Shown here piece by piece: positions 1 through 12,061 of a DNA stretch of 64,000 bases. Positions within the stretch are counted from its first letter, which is position 1. Each line of letters opens with the position of its first letter. A program made the translations under genes and the position numbers. Source of the stretch: Platerodrilus igneus (Eukaryota; Arthropoda; Insecta; Coleoptera; Lycidae); the NCBI GenBank assembly GCA_036346225.1, contig JARFIW010001216.1:532501-596500 (forward strand). Reading direction: 5' to 3'. The notes under the pieces are model-generated. The model made no database searches. It saw only the letters and a program-made list of their open reading frames with translations, and had not been told where the DNA came from.

Positions 1-277
1 TCCCCAGCGTCCCCAAATGGCGTTTTTTAAAGGCATTTTTCAATATGGGGCAAAGAAAAAGTCACAAGGACTGTGGAACAATAGGAATGTCTTTTGAAGT
101 CAAAGTTTCCGTGATGGAAGTGGTCGTGTAACATGGGGCGTTGTCGTGATGCAGCACCCGATTGTCTGCAATGTACCGTCTCACTCGATTCACCCTTTCC
201 CTGAGCCTTTCAAGCACATCTTTGTAAAACACTTGGTTGACAGTTTGGCATGGAGAAACACATTCTATATGCACAAT
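1..277 (-). pseudogene. mariner transposase, C-terminal part (split, cut by window edge)
   Basis: Minus-strand remnant of the catalytic half of a mariner (Tc1/mariner, DD34D) transposase. The reading begins at 283 with a block like mariner RGIVH, continues through a QTVNQVFY block and reaches HHDNAP near 134-151, which carries the second catalytic Asp. Towards the window start the frame breaks: the block just before the third Asp is shortened and a PCDFF motif appears only after a frame change. The matching N-terminal half lies at 6192-6922, and the two were separated by the BEL/Pao insertion. The apparent N-terminal extension of this reading frame beyond 283 is translated LTR sequence, not transposase. 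Not functional. Family assignment is firm; subfamily not determined. Confidence 0.85.
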
Positions 278-282
278 ACCCC

Positions 283-826
283 TGTTCCGTTTATATTGTA
301 AATAATTTACAGCTAAATTAATTTTCCGTCGAGTTTGTTGATTATTTACGTCCGCCTCGTTATATTTAAATTTGTTAGTGTGAAATTTCCATGTTTTACA
401 AGCACGCGCCAACAAGTGCCGCGAGTGATAAACTTTGTTATTCCGCATGTGCAAAAACGTTGTAGTAATTGGGAAAACACACGAAGCACAAAGAGTATCA
501 ATTTGTCGTTCTAGCAGGCCGCATCGCTGCTTACATGTTCTACCTAGAACCTAAATAGAAGAACCGTTTTTCTTCAGAACAACCGCTATCGACATAAATG
601 TGCTTCACTACACCCGCCAAAAGAAGAATATATTTTTTAGACGGACAGATTCTACCGTTTTTTATTTTCGTTTTTTCGTTGGCACGGCTGCGTAAACAAT
701 AGGTGAGTGCTTTGATAATTTGGTTAAAATCAGTAATTATATGTTATTTGTTAATTATCACTTATTTTTGTATACATGTCCACTTCTCTACTAACGAGCT
801 ATTCAAAATTTACCGCAATTTTTACA
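283..826 (+). repeat. 5' LTR of BEL/Pao element
   Basis: 544-bp direct repeat of 5628-6186. Starts TGTTCCGTTTATATTG, ends TTTTTACA. Its right end is confirmed by the primer-binding site that begins two bases later. Confidence 0.93.
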
Positions 827-827
827 T

Positions 828-844
828 TGTTCCTTCGAGCCGGA
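828..844 (+). other. primer-binding site, tRNA-Tyr type
   Basis: TGTTCCTTCGAGCCGGA matches the complement of the eukaryotic tRNA-Tyr 3' end (TGGTCCTTCGAGCCGGA) at 16 of 17 positions. It sits directly downstream of the 5' LTR. The tRNA-Tyr 3' end is from general knowledge, not from a search. Confidence 0.75.
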
Positions 845-1086
845 TTTGAATAAACAACAAATTTCAATTGATATTTAAATTCACAATCATACCCCTTATC
901 AAAGCATTGACAGTTTTAATTAGCATCATTTGTATCGTTGAATTGTTTACGAGCCTTTCTTGTTATCTGCTTTGCTATTAGAACTTCTTGTAATAGGCTT
1001 ACGTATTTGTTATCGCCGCAAGACTATTTTAAATCATCCAGATTTCGCTTTATTTCATTCGCTTTTGTATTTATTTAATTTTAACC

Positions 1087-2150
1087 ATGGCAGAAAAGTT
1101 GAAACGTAATTGTTTTCTACGTAATATTGCAATTAATTCGTTTGAGGAAATGTTTGAAATCACTCAAAAGTGTACGGTTGAAGCAACTTTTTTTGATTTA
1201 TTTCGGGCAAAGTACCAATCTATCAAAACCGTTCGAGAAAATTTCCTTACACACCATAATTGAATAGTAGGTGCAATTTCTTCCGCCGGTGACGCTGATG
1301 AACAATTTGAAATGGAAGACGCTATTCGTAAACGCTTCGATAACCATTATTTTCAAATAAAAGCGCTCTATTTCAAGCTGTTTACCAGCCAATCGTCGCC
1401 TCGGGCTAATGAGTTTCCGCCGCTAGATACTTTAAGTCGAAAGTATCACTTCTTCCGCTGACGCTGCCTACGTTTGATGGGGAAAGTTGTTTCTTTGAAA
1501 GTTTGATTGACCGCTTTGATAGTTTAATTCATCTTAATAACGATTTGTCGGTCGTGGATAAATTTTCGTATCTTCTATCAACACTAGAAGCCAATTACCC
1601 TCTTGCATACACAAAACTTCGCGAAACATATCGTAATATTCGTCACATTACCTCAGCTTTATGGAACAATATTCATAAATTTCCTAAATTAAACTCCGAT
1701 AACCCCGCCGGTTTGCAAAAATTAGTTGATACTTTTGTCGATAATTTACAAGCGCTTAAAAAATTTGATTTACCCATAGAGCAATGGGATTTTATTCTTG
1801 TACAAATGATCTTAAATCGCCTGGATGTACATACTGCTCGTAGTTTTGAATTGCATCAAGATCCGACCGCTATCCCATCTTATAAAAAGTTAATTGCTTA
1901 TCTGGAAAATACGTGTAAATCCTTATCGAATTTGTCGGTAAACCATAAAACTGATTTAAACAAAGATATTTATTCCAGCAACCCGTCTAAGCCTCGATCC
2001 GCCGTTTCCATGTTAGTTCAGACGAAGTCTAGTGTTAATATTTGTTCGCTTTACAAACAAGATCACAATCTTTATCGCTGTAATGATTTCGTTAAACTTT
2101 CCTCGCAAGAACGCTACCATTTTGCAAAAAACCCAACATCTCTGTATTAA
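1087..2150 (+). pseudogene. BEL/Pao gag-like remnant
   Basis: ATG at 1087 opens a frame of about 48 codons that stops near 1262. A second long frame covers about 1460-2150, beginning with an LPTFDGES block before the Met at 1503. LPTFDG followed by a Phe/Leu-rich stretch, with an NLQAL block and EQWDF, is typical of BEL/Pao gag (the DUF1759-like capsid region), which packages element RNA in cytoplasmic particles. The zinc-knuckle region expected further down is only faintly visible. The start at 1087 is preferred because it is the first ATG after the leader and gives a plausible gag N terminus; at least one frameshift or stop separates the pieces. Broken. Confidence 0.75.
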
Positions 2151-2514
2151 TTGCCTTAGCAATTCTCACATTTTAAATAAATGCCAGTCTACTTTTTAAT
2201 GCCACCAATGCAATCGTCATCATTCGTTATTGCATTTCGATCGCGTTTAGTCTAAACCCGCTCCCGCTGCTAGTAACCAGGCTCGCTTGAGCCCGGACCC
2301 CGTCGCCTCTAAGGTATCACCGCGCACTACTCCCGCTATTCAAGACCGCTACAAGCCTTCCGCTCCTCGTGCCTCTGATGAATCATCGACTTCGTTTAGC
2401 TGTAGTGGTTCGTCGATTTCGAATGTCGTTTTATTTAATTCTTTAGCTATAACTTCAGTTGTTCTACTTTCCACCGTTCAAGTAGAAATTGCTGATTGCT
2501 CTGGTTCTTTCTAG

Positions 2515-5460
2515 CAATTTCGCGGTTTACTCGATTCGGGCAGCATGACTTCTTTTATTTCGCAAAGTAGTGTGAAACGTTTAGGTTTTCGTACTACTCC
2601 ACACTCTCTTACCCTTAGTGGTTTAGGCTCCATGCGCTCTGCAGCTCTGCGTGGCGCTGTCGCCGTTTCGCTCAAACCAACAGGTGTTTCTTCACCGATT
2701 ATTAATTTTCAAGCAGTAGTATTTCCCAAAATTGTAAAAATTTACCTACTTCTAATATTTCTTTACAACCTTTTAATTATCTAGCTAACCTCAAGCTAGC
2801 TGATCCGCTCTTTGCTCAATCTGGACCCATTGATTTCTTACTTGGTGCGGATATTTTTCCCCAAATGTTATTAGACAGTCGCATCCAGGGTGATAGCGAT
2901 CAACCTGTTGCTATTAATACCATTTTTGAATATGTTTTAATGGAAAGCATACCTTCCTCGCCCGCTTCTGAAGTAACTAGCTTGTTTTGTATGACAGATT
3001 CTAGTTCCCCATTGGAAGATATTGTCGTTAGATTCTGGGAAGTCAAAGCTGTCCCCGCCGCTCAACCTTTCACGCCTGAAGAAACTCTTGTTGAAAAACA
3101 TTTGGTCGATACGTTTCGCCGCAATGAACAAGGTGATATGTCGCTTCACTGCCGTTTAGAGATCAAGAACCATTTGTTCCAGGTAGTCGTGATCTTGCCT
3201 TACAACGATTTGTTTCTTTAGAAAATCGTCTACGTAAGCAACCTCGTGTTTACGAACAATACGTTTCGTTCATGCGTGAATATCTGGATTCTCAACATAT
3301 GCAATCTGTTGTTATTGGGTCTCATTCGGACTTTTCTTATTACATTCCGCATCGTTGCGTTGTGAAACCCGAAAGCGTAAGTACAAAATTACAACTTGTT
3401 TTTAACGCTTCCGCTAAAACTCTGTCGCAATCGTCCTTAAACGATCACTTGTTTGTTGGGTCCAAATTGCAACCCGATATTACCGTAATTTTGTTACAAT
3501 TTCGTTTACATCCTTATGTTGTCACTGCCGATATTCGTCAGATGTACAGACAAATTCTTGTAAATCGCGCTCAGTGTGACTATCAACGAATTGTTTGACG
3601 CTTCTCCCCCGAGGAGCCCATTCAGGATTTTAAATTAAATACCGTTACGTATGGAATCAATTGTGCTCCCTTTCTTGCCATACGCACGCTTCAGCAGTTG
3701 ACCGTGGACGAAAAGAATTCTTATCCGTTAGCCGCTTTTGCACTTCGCCACCATACTTATATTGATGACATGGCTACTGGTGGAAATTCTATTAAATCAA
3801 CCCACGCTCTACGTAATCAACTAATTGCTCTTTTAAAACTTGGTGATTTCGAACTTCATAAATGGTCAAGTAACCATCCCGAATTATTAAAAGATCTTTC
3901 CGCTACGCAGCAATTCGCGCAACCCCGCTCCTTTGAGGATCCTGATACTCAATCCATAAAAGTTTTAGGTCTTCAATGGAATCTACTTCAGATAATTTTT
4001 GTTTTCTAGTTCAGCCACTAACTACCTGCTGTACCAAGCACAACCTACTTTCTAACTTAGCCCGTATTTTCAACCCCATGGGACATTTATCCCCCCTTAC
4101 TTTTCTGATAAAACACTTAATTCAATGTTTATGGTCGTTAAAATTAGAATGGGATGCTCCCCCTCCCCGACCTCCTCCGTTTGTGGAAGAGATACTTGCA
4201 TGAGTTACCGCTTCTTTCGGATTTCGCTTTACCCCGCTTGCCTATCCCGCCACAGTTTAGTACGTGCGAAGTTCACTGCTTTGCTGACGCTTCCGAACGT
4301 GGTTACTGTGCTGTTGTTTATTTTCGTTTTATTACCCTTCCGCCGTTGAGGTTCGCTTAGTGTGCGCTAAGTCTAAGGTCGCACCCCTTCGTACCATCTC
4401 TTTGCTCCGTCTCGAATTGTTGGCCGCCACATTCGCATCCAAATTATTAATCTTTTTCCTCAACACCTTTGATTTGAACCTCACTTTTCATAAAATTTAC
4501 TGTTGGTCTGACTCCATGGTAGTACTTTCGTAGATTCGTTCCCCGCCGCAGTGTTGGAAGACTTTCATCGCCAATTGTGTTGCTTACATTTAGGAAAACA
4601 CGTCTCCCGCCTCTTGGCATCACATCTCCTCTACCGAGAATTCTACCGATGTCGGGTCACGGGGTTTACTCTCTACCGACTTGTGCCAAGGTTCTTTATG
4701 GTGGGCGGCTTCACCAACCTTGTATCGGTCTTTCAAAAACTACAGTCCACATATTCCGCCTTCAGATACTCCTGAAGTTCTCACTGAACAACGCTCTATT
4801 GTTTTATCCGCTGTCGTAACCTCCTCGGGGATTCAATCAATTCTAGAAAATCACTCTTCCTTTCCCATTACAACGCGCATTATTGCTTGAATTCTCCGTT
4901 TTCGTCATAATCTACGTCACCCACTCGAAACGTACTCCGGACCTTTGTCATCTTCTGAGTTGCACAATGCTTTGATATCTTTGCTTGTGTATACTCAACA
5001 ATCTTATTTTGCTATCGAGCTTGAACCCATTCGTTCTGGATCCCCTTTAAAAAAGAGTTTTCGCAAGTTGTCCCCTTTTATTTGTGATGGAATCTTGCGA
5101 GTCGGAGGTCGCCTGGCTCACGCGCATTTGTCCTCTGACCGTAAATTTCCCGCTTTGTTACCCAGCAAAAGTTCGATTAACTGATCTGTATGTTTCTTTC
5201 GTTCATTTAAAATATTTTCACGCCGGTGCTCAAATGGTCCATTTTCTCGTCAGTCAGCACTTCTGGATTATTTCTAAATGGCAATCTATCCGTTGTATTT
5301 TGAGTCACTGTCTAACGTGCTGGAAACCAATCCGGTCGCATTGTAACCTCCCAGGGGCAACCTGCCTTCATGTCGAGTTACTCAAGTCAAACCCTTTTTA
5401 TGTTTGGGCGTCGACTTCGCTGGTCCCGTTTCCATTACTGTGTCAAAGCTCTGCCCTTTG
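2515..5460 (+). pseudogene. BEL/Pao pol remnant: protease, RT, RNase H, truncated integrase
   Basis: Several consecutive frames give one decayed polyprotein. An aspartic protease motif LLDSGS lies near 2527-2545. A block reading ADIFPQMLLDSRIQG (about 2848-2890) is the usual BEL/Pao protease-RT linker. RT blocks include YIPHRCVVKPE and KLQLVFNASAKT (about 3340-3425), ADIRQMYRQILV (about 3528-3560) and the catalytic YIDD near 3760. RNase H shows a CFADAS block near 4280 and LLRLELLAATFASKL near 4410. The integrase zinc-binding region is at about 5190-5340 (H-F-H, then C-x2-C). The first catalytic block of the integrase core is just recognisable near 5405-5425, then the similarity ends and the 3' LTR follows at 5628. 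Most of the integrase core and everything after it is absent, with several stops and frameshifts elsewhere. Confidence 0.88.
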
Positions 5461-5627
5461 CCCTCAATGTAGAAAAGAGAATTTTTTTTCTTTTGTTTTG
5501 TAAATCTTTTTTTTCTTTTGTTTTTTGTAAATCCTTTTCTTTCTTGTCCTTTTTCGATTTTTCATCCCCTCCCCCCCGCCTTATAATTATTTTTTCTTTA
5601 AAATGCCTTGCATTTTGGCGGGCGGTA

Positions 5628-6186
5628 TGTTCCGTTTATATTGTAAATAATTTATAGCTAAATTTATTTTCCGTTGAGTTTGTTGATTATTTACGTCCGC
5701 CTCGGTATATTTAAATTTGTTAGTGTGAAATTTCCATGTTTTACTTCAAGCACGCGCCAACAAGTGCCGCGAGTGATAAACTTTGTTATTCCGCATGTGC
5801 AAAAACGTTGTAGTAATTGGGAAAACACACGAAGCACGAAGAGTACCGATTTGTCGTTCTAGCAGGCCGCATCGCTGCTTACATGTTCTACGTAGAACGT
5901 AAATAGAAGAACCGCTTTTCTTCAGAACAACCGCTCTCGACATAAATGTGCTTCGCTACACCCGCCAAAAGAAGAATAGATTTTTTAGACAGACAGATTC
6001 TACCGTTTTATGTTATCGTTTTTCCGTTGGCACGGCTGCGTAAACAACAAGTGAGTGCTTTGAAGTAAATGTTTGATTTGGTTAAAACCAGTAATTATAT
6101 GTTATTTGTTAATTATCACTGATTTTTGTATACATGTCTACTTCTCTTTACCACAGAGCTATTCGAAATTTATCGCAATTTTTACA
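5628..6186 (+). repeat. 3' LTR of BEL/Pao element
   Basis: 559 bp, paired with 283-826. It has a few small insertions relative to the 5' LTR, for example TTC near 5744 and about 10 bp near 6063. Followed at once by the target duplication ACCCC (6187-6191), after which mariner sequence resumes. Confidence 0.93.
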
Positions 6187-6191
6187 ACCCC

Positions 6192-6922
6192 TATTGTCAA
6201 AAAAGCAAATCAGCATTGTTTTGATCTTGGATTTACTTATTTGAGCTTTTTTCGGTTGCCGATATGTTTCAGTGTGCCACTTCGCACTTTGCTGCTTTGT
6301 CTCAGAATCTTACTCAAAAATCCAGGATCCTGTGATCACTCGACCGAACCATTCAGAGTCATTGATATTCCTCGCACATGTTTCTTTGATTGTCTTTCTG
6401 TTCAGTGTGAGATTTTTCGGCACAAATCTTTCGCATTTGCAAATCTTCGGTAAAGATTTGATGTACGGTAACAGTGTTTAAGTTTAACAGGTCACCCACC
6501 ATCCCAATTGTTAAACGTTAAGGTTATCGTCGGTTTTCAACATAGAAGGTCTCCCTGAGCAACGTGTTCTTGTCCTTCCAAAAATGATTTGTGCCAGCGC
6601 AAAACTTGTGCTCTTGATAAAAAATGTTCCCCATAGACTTGTTTTAACTTTTCAAATGTCACTCTCGCAGATCCCCCAAGTTTAACACAAAACTTGATCG
6701 CATAACGTTGCTCAAAATTATGCCGATCCATTTTCGTAACACACAACAAAAACATAACTTCAGTAATAGCCCTCTCAAAAATTACGTGCTGGCTGTATGG
6801 AGTTAAAATTCGGACTGAGCATCTGAAAAAGAATAACACGCAGATCTAAACAAGTAGAACAACAGAGAGTTGCTAGATCGCTCGCAGTGTTGTCAGTCTC
6901 ATTACTTTGCTCACAAACCTCG
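6192..6922 (-). pseudogene. mariner transposase N-terminal half plus 5' terminal repeat
   Basis: Minus strand. The terminal inverted repeat begins at 6922 next to a TA and includes AGCAAAGTAATGAGACTG, the mariner-type AAGTAATGAGACT end. Coding similarity includes the helix-turn-helix block FEQRYAIKFCVKL, TFEKLKQVYGEH and LSRAQVLRWHKSFLEG (about 6560-6730). Downstream the frame decays, but the DSETKQQSAKW block and the KTMLICFFD block just before the BEL insertion are clear. Around 6327 the block that should read GDESW has lost two codons including the first catalytic Asp, and the next codons hold a stop. The copy was probably dead independently of the BEL insertion. Confidence 0.85.
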
Positions 6923-7017
6923 TATACTGTAGGTTCGCCAGCATTCAAATTTCTTAATTTTATACATTCTCTAGAAGCGACACGTAGTCTTGCGAAACTT
7001 TTTTTTAAATATTAATA

Positions 7018-9048
7018 CAGTATTCTCTCAGTAATCCTGCAGATATCGTACCAGAGCACTGCCGGATTACCGAAAAAACCGGATTACTGGAAAATATCGA
7101 AAAAAACGCAGTTATTGAAAAATCAGTTTTAATTATATATGCACATACTGTACAATGTAAAAAAATACGTAATATAACTCACGTTATTCCTTAAAAGTAG
7201 ACGGCTGAAAATATACATCAATTGTATTTTGCTTTTTATTGTTGAGGGACACTTTGAATACTTGTTCCCATAACCTTCCTAAAACTAAGACATCGTTAGC
7301 AGAGACCATTTTCCTCCGCCCAGGCAATTGACGCGGCAAACGAGGCGATGGCCATCTCATGAGAGATTGACTTTACAGCCGCCGTCACTTCTCCTTCAAC
7401 CTGTTCTTCGTCCTCTTCCTCTCTTGCTACTTCCTCTATGATCTCATCTTCTGTCATAAATTGGTTGTTTTCGTCATCTTCACCGGTAAGCCTACGCCTA
7501 TATCATCAGTTGTCAATGCATTACCCGGTAAATCACCGAGTTGTTTGTTAACCACGTCTCGCAGTAGGTTAATCTCCCCCTCTTCACGGGCTTTCTTGTT
7601 TGGTTCATATTTATTGTACTGATCAAGTAGTGTCATATACGGCCATAGGTTTCTCCAAGAGCAAATGATGACTTCTCGTTAAGGTTTTTCCAAGTATTAA
7701 CGAGCGAGTAAACCACATCTTTAAGGTTTATTTCTTTCAAGGATTTAATCACACTCTCGTCCTTAGATAACACATTGTACAGTAAGCTCTTTTTGTATTG
7801 CATTTTAATCGCCTGGATAACGTTCCGGTCTATTGGTTGTAGTAGGCCAGTCACATTTGGTGGTAAGAACATCACTCGAATAAAACTGTCGGCTGAATTC
7901 AACTAATCTTCACCGGGGTGGCTAAGGCAGTTGTCCAAGATAAGCAAAACTTTTTGTGGTAGTTTCCGTTCTTTCAGAAATCTTTTCACTGAGGGTTTAA
8001 ACAGTTCATTAAACCATTCAGTGAATACAGGTTTATTCATCCACCCCTTGCTCTGGCTCATGTAATCAACAGAAGTTTGATGTTTTTAAATACCCTAGAA
8101 CTCTTCGCCTTACCTACGACTAGCGTTGTCATTTTATGTGCACCGCTTGCACTTGAACAAGGCATGAAAGTGACCCTATCCGCAGCCAACTTTCGTCCAG
8201 GGCACTAGCTTCTCCACGATGCCAACAACCGCCAATATAGACCACTTTCGTTCGCGTTATAAACTTGGTCAGGAGTTAAAACCATTTTTTGATGACCTGT
8301 TTGATCCTTTCTTTATATGACTAAACAGCGCTTTCGTCACATGAAATTTTCTCACTCGTTGTACTTAACGGTCTAATTCCATAACGTTGTTTGAATTTCT
8401 GCAACCATCCCTCGCTGGTTTGAAAATCATCATTTTTTGTAATTTTCTTAAATTGCCTAGCCTTTCTTTAAAGGATTTCATCAGAAATTGGTGTATGCCT
8501 ACCACGTTCTTGTAAAACCAAGCATAGAGGCTATTGTCAACTAGGATTTTCACCAGTTTTCAATGTCTGTCGTTTACTTTTTAAATTTTCATTCGTCTTA
8601 AGAAACGATTTTATTTATTCACTGTTTTTTCTAATGTCATGAACTGTAGCTCGACCAATACCGTAATCGTTGGCAACACTAGTTAACGTTTCACCCTTTT
8701 CAGGTCGCTTTAGGATTTCATTTTGATCTAACAAAGATAGAGTTTTATGTTTACTTTTTTGCATGGATGTCATCTTCAACACAACACTACTACCACTATC
8801 CTATACCAAGTACTTCTCTAAAATCGAAGCGACAGTTACAGACAGACGCGGAACAGATTGAGCACTAAACGCAGCGTGATCGTGACAGACTGATCACTGA
8901 TGAAGCGAGTGCGTGGGGCGTGAGTCATCGCTTTTGGTGCCAGTGCATTGTTTAACCAATCCTATCCTGTCGCTCACACTCTAATACAAAATGCCGGATT
9001 ACTGGAAGTGCCGGACAGCTGAGATGCCGGATTACAGAGGGAGTACTG
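7018..9048 (-). mobile_element. Tigger/pogo-like DNA transposon relic
   Basis: 2031 bp with both ends preserved. Left end CAGTATTCTCTCAGTAATCC; right end on the other strand CAGTACTCCCTCTGTAATCC. TA dinucleotides at 7016-7017 and 9049-9050 fit the TA duplication of the Tc1/mariner/pogo superfamily. Repeats of a CCGGATTACTGGAA motif lie inside both ends and may be transposase-binding subterminal repeats (inference). A broken transposase gene fills the interior on the minus strand. Confidence 0.9.
7454..8773 (-). pseudogene. Tigger/jerky-family transposase
   Basis: DDE_1-type transposase of the Tigger/jerky/CENP-B group, which cuts and pastes its element at TA. ATG at 8773 opens a CENP-B-like N-terminal HTH domain (KHKTLSLLDQNEILKR, then SVANDYGIGRATVHDIRKN, about 8640-8770). 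A second DNA-binding region follows at 8365-8553, ending in GCRNSNNVMELDR. Catalytic blocks: VYNANESGLYWRLL near 8250 (first acidic residue altered to N in this copy), LLILDNCLSHP near 7925-7960, and LPPNVTGLLQPIDRNVIQA near 7810-7870. The C-terminal tail runs to 7454. Several stops and frameshifts break it. The start is chosen because the preceding in-frame sequence is not coding-like. Confidence 0.88.
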
Positions 9049-9050
9049 TA

Positions 9051-11610
9051 TTTAATTTATCTTGAATAGCCTTCAGAATCTGTTAACAATTTTCTTCCAT
9101 ACTTTTCCGTGCTGATACGATTTGTAAGGGTGTGTGTTTCTATTTCATTCATATCTTCGTTGTGTGTTGCTTGATGTATACCTTTTTCAAACATATGTTT
9201 CAAGAGCAATATATTTTTAGCTTTAATCGATATATCTTACCTGGTAAAAACCACAATTTAGTTCTCGCTCCTGATATGATGGACCTCAGTTGATCGCTAT
9301 CCCACAGATGCGAGGAATTTGAAGTAATTAGTTTTCGATGTTATCGTTATATTGTTTTCCGACGTGATACTTTTTTGTTCGTAACTTTGTAACCGGTCTT
9401 CTATCAATTAGAAGTCGTCTTTATTTGTACTAGCTGTACTACCTTTTAGAAAGGATCCCTGAAACGACCTTTTGTTATATTCCTAACAGTGTACCGCTTC
9501 CAGTGTTAGGAAGACATAACTACACTGTTCATTTTTCTGCTGGTATCTTCAAATCGGACCAAGGGATCGATATTCGGCCGCAGAGTTTTTTTGACACTTG
9601 TAGCTACTTGCTATGACCCTACATCTGACTTTCCAATCCTCCAGCATAAGGTACTACATTGACGAGTGTGCCGTGCCAGTAGTTGTATATAATATTCCTT
9701 TTAGCATGGGGTTTAACCGTTCTTATTTAGTAATATAAGAGAGTATTATAATAAGAAGAGGAAGTCAGGGGAATAACCTGTTTTTAGTCGAGTCCCAAAA
9801 GCTCTGCGAGTATTGTGAATGTTGTTGCGTTAATTTTCGGCGGTAATTGATTATTTCATTTACATCGCTTCCGTTTCTGCTCTTTCATACGTCGACAACA
9901 TTCTCTTTACAATAAGTACCCTTCCTACTCATTTTCATTTTAAACTTATTTATTTCGAAACGTAAAGTTTATGCTAAAATTAAATAGTCACTACTTTGTT
10001 TTAGGTATCCGATAACTTGTTATACATTACGACCGCGTATAATTGATTCTTATGTGATTTCCATCTAAAGACTCGTTGAAATAAGGTTGAACTATTCGAT
10101 AAAACCGTGTTTTCAAGTTTTCTAATCTCCTTTTTGGTATGTTGGTAACGCGAGAGTCGAAGCTCAAATTCTTGTTATTTAAACAATTTCAATTTGATTC
10201 TGCAGTTCGTCCTTAGGTGTATTTTCTAAATTACTTATTTCAAGAGGGATAAACGTTTTTTTAAAAGAAGTGTAGATCCTGACTGCATCGGTGAGTTCTG
10301 CTGCGTTATTAATATTAGTAAAACTCTCTTTTTAGCGCATAGCTGGGGGGCAAATTGCTTGTTATGTAGGCCCGATTATTCTTTGACGTAGATCAACTGC
10401 TCTTGCGTGCAGACCGCTGTTGCAATTACGGTAGTAGCATGGTCGTTGCTGACTACCGCGGCGATGTTGTGCTGATCCGCTTCCTATGGATGGCAAGATA
10501 AGTATCCCGACACATATATGTGACGTGCTTTCCTTTTTTAACGTATCAAGGGATAAACCCAATTTGTATCGTGCTGACGAACAAAATACGTTTTTTTAAA
10601 AAACTCGCTTTGAAATTAGATAGGCTAATGTTTCTTATGGTAAAATTCTTACTAGAAAGGTTTCTAAATTTAATGCTCTTTTTACTTAACCCATCTGCTT
10701 ATACGAAAGTATCAGCATTATTCTGTTTTACTGGTTAGATTTATTGCATGTTAGCTACGAAATGCGCACTTCGTGGAACAATTATTGAATCTGTCCATAG
10801 AATAAAATTGCTTTTTTTAAATAGTGACTTTATTTAATTTTTTGCTGTTTAGATAGAAATTTCTTTTTTTTTATTGTAAATAGAAAATCGTTGGCGATGT
10901 ATTTTATTATGTTTCTAGGAACCCCTCTCCGCATTTGTAGTTAACCCGGTATTCCTCTCTGACCCGTACGCTGCATAACGTAGCAAAGTAGATATGAAAA
11001 GATGGTGAGGCATGTTATTCGGGTTGGCGGTGTGTTAGTGAGGTAGGACTGAAAAGTAAGCAAATGCGTTAAAAATAATGCAAGAGAAAACGAACTTGTG
11101 GTTTTAACAAGGTGGATCAGGGCTGAAGAATGCTGCGATCATCCCCGAATGATAGTTTGTCTACAATATAAGATAGGATCGATCCTGATTAATATTTTCA
11201 TAGATACATGGAGTTTGTCGGAATAAGATATTCAGTGCGTTGGGGCGAATATAGAGTCGAGATTTTAACATTCCAGCGAGTTCATGGTCTACAAGAAAAA
11301 TAGACGAACCGGTTGTGGATGAGTATAGTTTAAAACAGGTCACGTGTGTTAGAGTTATATATTAGGACATAGAAAATTAAAGAACAATAACAATTAATAT
11401 CTACCATTTCGCCATGAACTATAATTAGTTTCTTAAGTAGTGTAGGGTAGAGCTAATAATTAGTTATACGAATTGATTTCCTTATTTCTTTAATACTTTT
11501 ACTAAGAATTATTGCATTAAAAGTTTATACATAACCATAACTGTTATTATTTACTCTATTACATTCACGTAAAAAGAACTTTATTTGAGGTAAAAGTCTT
11601 GTGTGAAAAC
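9051..11610. other. no gene seen; one dispersed repeat inside
   Basis: AT-rich sequence with only short uninformative ORFs. The only structure I can support is the 9855-10125 repeat listed separately. Unassigned old transposon fragments are likely but not shown. Confidence 0.5.
9855..10125 (+). repeat. dispersed repeat, inverted copy at 59440-59725
   Basis: About 270 bp matching the reverse complement of 59440-59725 at high identity by eye. Shared blocks include TCTTTCATACGTCGACAACA, ACTTATTTATTTCGAAACGT and GTTTTCAAGTTTTCTAATCT. No family recognised; similarity fades at both ends without visible terminal repeats. Confidence 0.7.
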
Positions 11611-11829
11611 GAGTTTTTTAACCTGAAAATTTTGAATTTTGCCGAACCCTTGCTGTTCCAAGTAAGGTAGGGATCTTTAACGTGCGTGACAACACTCACA
11701 CATTTTACTTTTAATCCGAACGAGGGCGTATTTTTATGAAAAATGCTCGTCTAGCATTTTTCAAGCAGTCCGAACTCGGAACCTTAGAATCAGCAATGAT
11801 TTGCGAATCTGTCTGGTCTACGGAGCCGC
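11611..11829 (-). repeat. tRNA-derived SINE, truncated
   Basis: Minus-strand copy of the SINE family defined at 15773-16069. Central domain (AAGGTAGGGATCTTTAACG on the plus strand) and part of the tRNA head are present; the 3' end is missing and the head is degraded. Confidence 0.8.
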
Positions 11830-12061
11830 GTACCTGCTCTGATCGCTAGTGTTGTTTAGAGAGGTTAATACGCTAAGTTCCGTATAAAACAGGAATCTTT
11901 AATAGTGCAGATCAATCAAGTCGTGCATTTATGAGCAGTCTGCCATCGCATGCCTCCTCCTCCGCACTCCACCTCACATTCACCACATTCCAACGAGTGG
12001 AAACAAGGCGACAGACGCTCTCAAATTCTTTTGTTTACTGCAGATTGTTGTAACTAAACCA

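Larger units (their letters stand above)
283..6186 (+). mobile_element. BEL/Pao LTR retrotransposon inserted in mariner
   Basis: Complete-ended but internally decayed LTR retrotransposon. Both LTRs start TGTTCC and end in CA. The 5-bp sequence ACCCC lies immediately before the 5' LTR (278-282) and after the 3' LTR (6187-6191), a target-site duplication of normal length for BEL/Pao. A tRNA-Tyr-type primer site follows the 5' LTR. Order of remnants is gag, aspartic protease, reverse transcriptase, RNase H, integrase, the BEL/Pao and Gypsy order; the RT and gag blocks look BEL/Pao. Frames carry several stops and shifts, and most of the integrase core is missing. The LTRs differ by roughly 5% plus small indels by eye, so insertion is not recent. 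Confidence 0.93.
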
